From an uncultured Oscillospiraceae bacterium (GTDB taxonomy: Bacteria > Bacillota > Clostridia > Oscillospirales > Oscillospiraceae), in the NCBI GenBank assembly GCA_934546725.1, contig CAKTED010000011.1, positions 1 through 14,247 on the forward strand: a stretch of DNA of 14,247 nt, read 5' to 3'. A model generated the notes under the pieces. That model saw only the letters and a list, made by a program, of their open reading frames with translations. It was not told the origin of the DNA and made no database searches. Position numbers and translations under genes: made by a program. Positions 12,403 through 14,247 of the stretch are shown piece after piece. Within the stretch, counting starts at the first letter, position 1. Every line of letters starts with the position of its first letter.

Positions 12403-14247
12403 ATGACAGAGGAAAGCTGCGTAACGGATATATTCCCAATGATAGCGCTCAGAGGCATCTCGGCCTTTCCAAACACCATTCTCAACTTTGACATAGAGCG
12501 GCCGAAGTCCATAGCGGCGCTGGACGCCGGGATGGAGAACGACAGAGAGATATTTCTGCTGGCTCAGCGCGATATTGAAATTGAAGATCCGGAGCCTTCG
12601 GACCTTTACGTTATAGGAACCATCTGCACCGTTCGCCAGGTCCTGCGGATCCCTGGCGGAGGAATACGCGTTCTCGTAGAAGGCGTAAGCCGCGCAAAGC
12701 TTGAAAGGATAGAGCAGACAGAGCCTTATTTCATAGCCACGGTTTCGGAGATCCCGGAGCTGGAGGCAACAACGAGCCGCGATAAGGTCGAGGCCCTCGT
12801 GCGGCATACCCGCGAGCTTGTAGCAAAATATGTGGAGCTTTCTCCACCGATGAACAATGATATCCTCATCAATATAAACGGCACTGGCAACGAGGGATAT
12901 ATCGCGGATTACCTTGCGCAGAATCTGTTCCTCAAGCACAGCGACAGGCAGAGCATCCTTGAAGAGCCGTGGGTCATAAAGCGGCTTGAAAAGCTCAATA
13001 CCATACTTGAGGGCGAGATAGAGGTCCTTGCGGTCGAGGCGGATATTCGCGAGAAAACGCAGAACCGCATGCTCAGGGGTCAGCGCGAGCAGTTCCTTCG
13101 TGAGCAGCTGCGCACTATCCAGTATGAGCTTGGCGAGGAAGAGTTTGATCCGGGTTCCGAAATTGACGAATATCGGGAAAAGATCGAAGGCTGCGGAGCG
13201 CCTGACGAGGTTAAGGAAAAGTTCCGCAAGGAGCTTATGCGAATGATGAAGCAGGGGCCGAGCGCCCCGGATACCGCCGTTATCCGCAGCTATCTCGATA
13301 CCTGCCTTGAGCTTCCGTGGGATAAAACCACGAAGGAACGCGTGAATATCGACGAAACGAGAAAAATTTTGGATGCCGATCATTACGGGCTGGAGAAGAT
13401 CAAGGAGCGGATCATCGAATTCGTTGCCGTAAAGCAGATAGCGCCTGAGGCGAAGGGCGATATCCTCTGCCTTGTCGGCCCTCCGGGAACGGGTAAGACC
13501 TCCATCGGAATGAGCATTGCAAAAGCGCTTAACAGAAAGCTTGCGAGAGTGGCGCTTGGCGGAGTTCACGACGAGGCAGAAATACGCGGCCACCGAAAGA
13601 CGTATGTCGGAGCCATGCCCGGAAGAATTATCAATGCGATAAGCCAGGCGGGCAGCAAAAATCCGCTGCTTCTGCTTGACGAGATAGACAAGCTTGGAAG
13701 CGACTATCGCGGGGATCCGTCCGCTGCGCTGCTTGAAGCGCTTGACTCCGAGCAGAATGCAAACTTCCGCGACCATTATCTCGAGGTGCCCTTCGACCTC
13801 TCTGATGTCCTGTTCATAACGACGGCCAATACGACCAGTACGATACCCCGTCCGCTGCTTGACCGCATGGAGGTAATTGAGCTTTCAAGCTATACCGACG
13901 AGGAGAAGCTCCATATCGCAAAGGAGCATCTTTTGCCCAAACAGCGCGCAAAGCACGGCCTGAAGGCAAGACAGCTCAGGATAAGCGACGATGCTCTGAG
14001 AGCGGTAATATCCGGCTATACGCGAGAGGCAGGAGTGCGCATTCTTGAGCGCAGGCTGGCAAAAATATGTCGCAGGGCCGCGCTGAAAATAGCGGACGGC
14101 GAGAAAAAGAGCGTGTCCGTCACGCCCTCACAGCTTGAGGAATACCTTGGTACGGTGCGGTACAAAAAGGAAACGCTTCGCAGCGATAATGGGCCGGGGC
14201 TTGTGCGGGGGCTTGCCTGGACGAGCGTGGGCGGTGAGGTTCTGGAC
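12403..14247 (+). CDS. lon: ATP-dependent protease Lon (LonA), 3' end beyond the window
   Basis: The first 615 residues of LonA, a cytoplasmic hexameric AAA+ serine protease that degrades damaged and regulatory proteins. The N-terminal LON substrate-recognition domain (about residues 10-205, starting FPMIALRGISAFPN) is followed by a coiled-coil region with QREQFLREQLRTIQYELGE. The AAA+ module has Walker A GPPGTGKT (359-366), pore-loop Tyr401 in RKTYVGAMPGR, Walker B LLLLDEIDK (D426, E427), and the arginine-bearing PLLDRMEVIELSSYT. The window ends in WTSVGGEVLD, the entry to the protease domain, so the catalytic Ser-Lys dyad and roughly 180-190 residues are outside. The frame is open without interruption to the last base. 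GGGAGGG (12390-12396) lies 6 bases before the ATG. A long hairpin stands immediately upstream. Confidence 0.96.
   Translation, partial: MTEESCVTDIFPMIALRGISAFPNTILNFDIERPKSIAALDAGMENDREIFLLAQRDIEIEDPEPSDLYVIGTICTVRQVLRIPGGGIRVLVEGVSRAKLERIEQTEPYFIATVSEIPELEATTSRDKVEALVRHTRELVAKYVELSPPMNNDILININGTGNEGYIADYLAQNLFLKHSDRQSILEEPWVIKRLEKLNTILEGEIEVLAVEADIREKTQNRMLRGQREQFLREQLRTIQYELGEEEFDPGSEIDEYREKIEGCGAPDEVKEKFRKELMRMMKQGPSAPDTAVIRSYLDTCLELPWDKTTKERVNIDETRKILDADHYGLEKIKERIIEFVAVKQIAPEAKGDILCLVGPPGTGKTSIGMSIAKALNRKLARVALGGVHDEAEIRGHRKTYVGAMPGRIINAISQAGSKNPLLLLDEIDKLGSDYRGDPSAALLEALDSEQNANFRDHYLEVPFDLSDVLFITTANTTSTIPRPLLDRMEVIELSSYTDEEKLHIAKEHLLPKQRAKHGLKARQLRISDDALRAVISGYTREAGVRILERRLAKICRRAALKIADGEKKSVSVTPSQLEEYLGTVRYKKETLRSDNGPGLVRGLAWTSVGGEVLD

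Noticed and set aside
11860..13776. A 638-codon open frame on the minus strand opposite clpX and lon
   Set aside because: It lies antisense to clearly conserved ClpX and Lon coding sequence, shows no recognisable domain, and has Tyr/Leu/Arg-rich composition typical of a mirror frame produced by codon bias in the sense gene.
1..14247. Mobile elements, CRISPR arrays, tRNA or rRNA genes, toxin-antitoxin or phage-defence genes
   Set aside because: No transposase, integrase, array-like spaced repeats or RNA gene signatures were found; all sizeable coding regions match housekeeping families.

Overview
The window reads as chromosomal core DNA from a low-to-mid G+C Gram-positive anaerobe of the class Clostridia, most likely an Oscillospirales/Ruminococcaceae-like gut lineage. 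This is inferred from gene order (rplS-lepB-rbgA-rnhB-yraN and tig-clpP-clpX-lon), strong AGGAGG-type Shine-Dalgarno (SD) sites, sigma-A-like promoters, and the clostridial pairing of a radical SAM protein with a DUF2344 protein. Every supported gene is on the + strand. No tRNA, rRNA, insertion sequence, prophage, CRISPR array or recombinase was seen. All intergenic gaps are under 150 bases.

Layout: (1) 1-201, a tiny membrane-protein ORF or the tail of a gene cut by the window edge. (2) 213-2779, a promoter and a two-gene unit: a radical SAM protein with an N-terminal B12-binding-like region (TIGR03960-like), overlapping by 8 nt a DUF2344/TIGR03936 radical-SAM-linked protein. (3) 2787-3274, rplS with its own sigma-A promoter, a structured leader (candidate L19 autoregulatory leader) and a strong intrinsic terminator. 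(4) 3317-8844, a tightly packed set: signal peptidase I, ribosome-assembly GTPase RbgA, RNase HII, the YraN-family putative nuclease, an M19 dipeptidase, threonine synthase and a metallophosphoesterase. (5) 8868-14247, the protein-quality-control block: trigger factor (own promoter, very stable leader hairpin, charged C-terminal tail), ClpP, ClpX and Lon. Lon is cut by the window end just as its protease domain begins.

The functional theme is translation, ribosome assembly, protein export and proteostasis. L19 and RbgA serve the large ribosomal subunit, LepB processes exported proteins, trigger factor meets nascent chains at the exit tunnel, and ClpXP and Lon degrade failed products. RNase HII and YraN concern nucleic-acid maintenance; the dipeptidase and ThrC are metabolic passengers.

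The most striking anomaly is in clpX. About 30 codons (roughly 92 nt) are missing right after the IGF ClpP-docking tripeptide, and the reading frame shifts at 11939/11940. The gene is otherwise perfectly conserved on both sides. This is either a very recent inactivating deletion or, perhaps more likely, an assembly error. No clearly novel multi-gene system is present. The nearest thing to an uncharacterised system is the radical SAM/DUF2344 pair. Secondary points of interest are RNA structures ahead of tig, rplS and lon, and the Lys/Glu-rich trigger factor tail.
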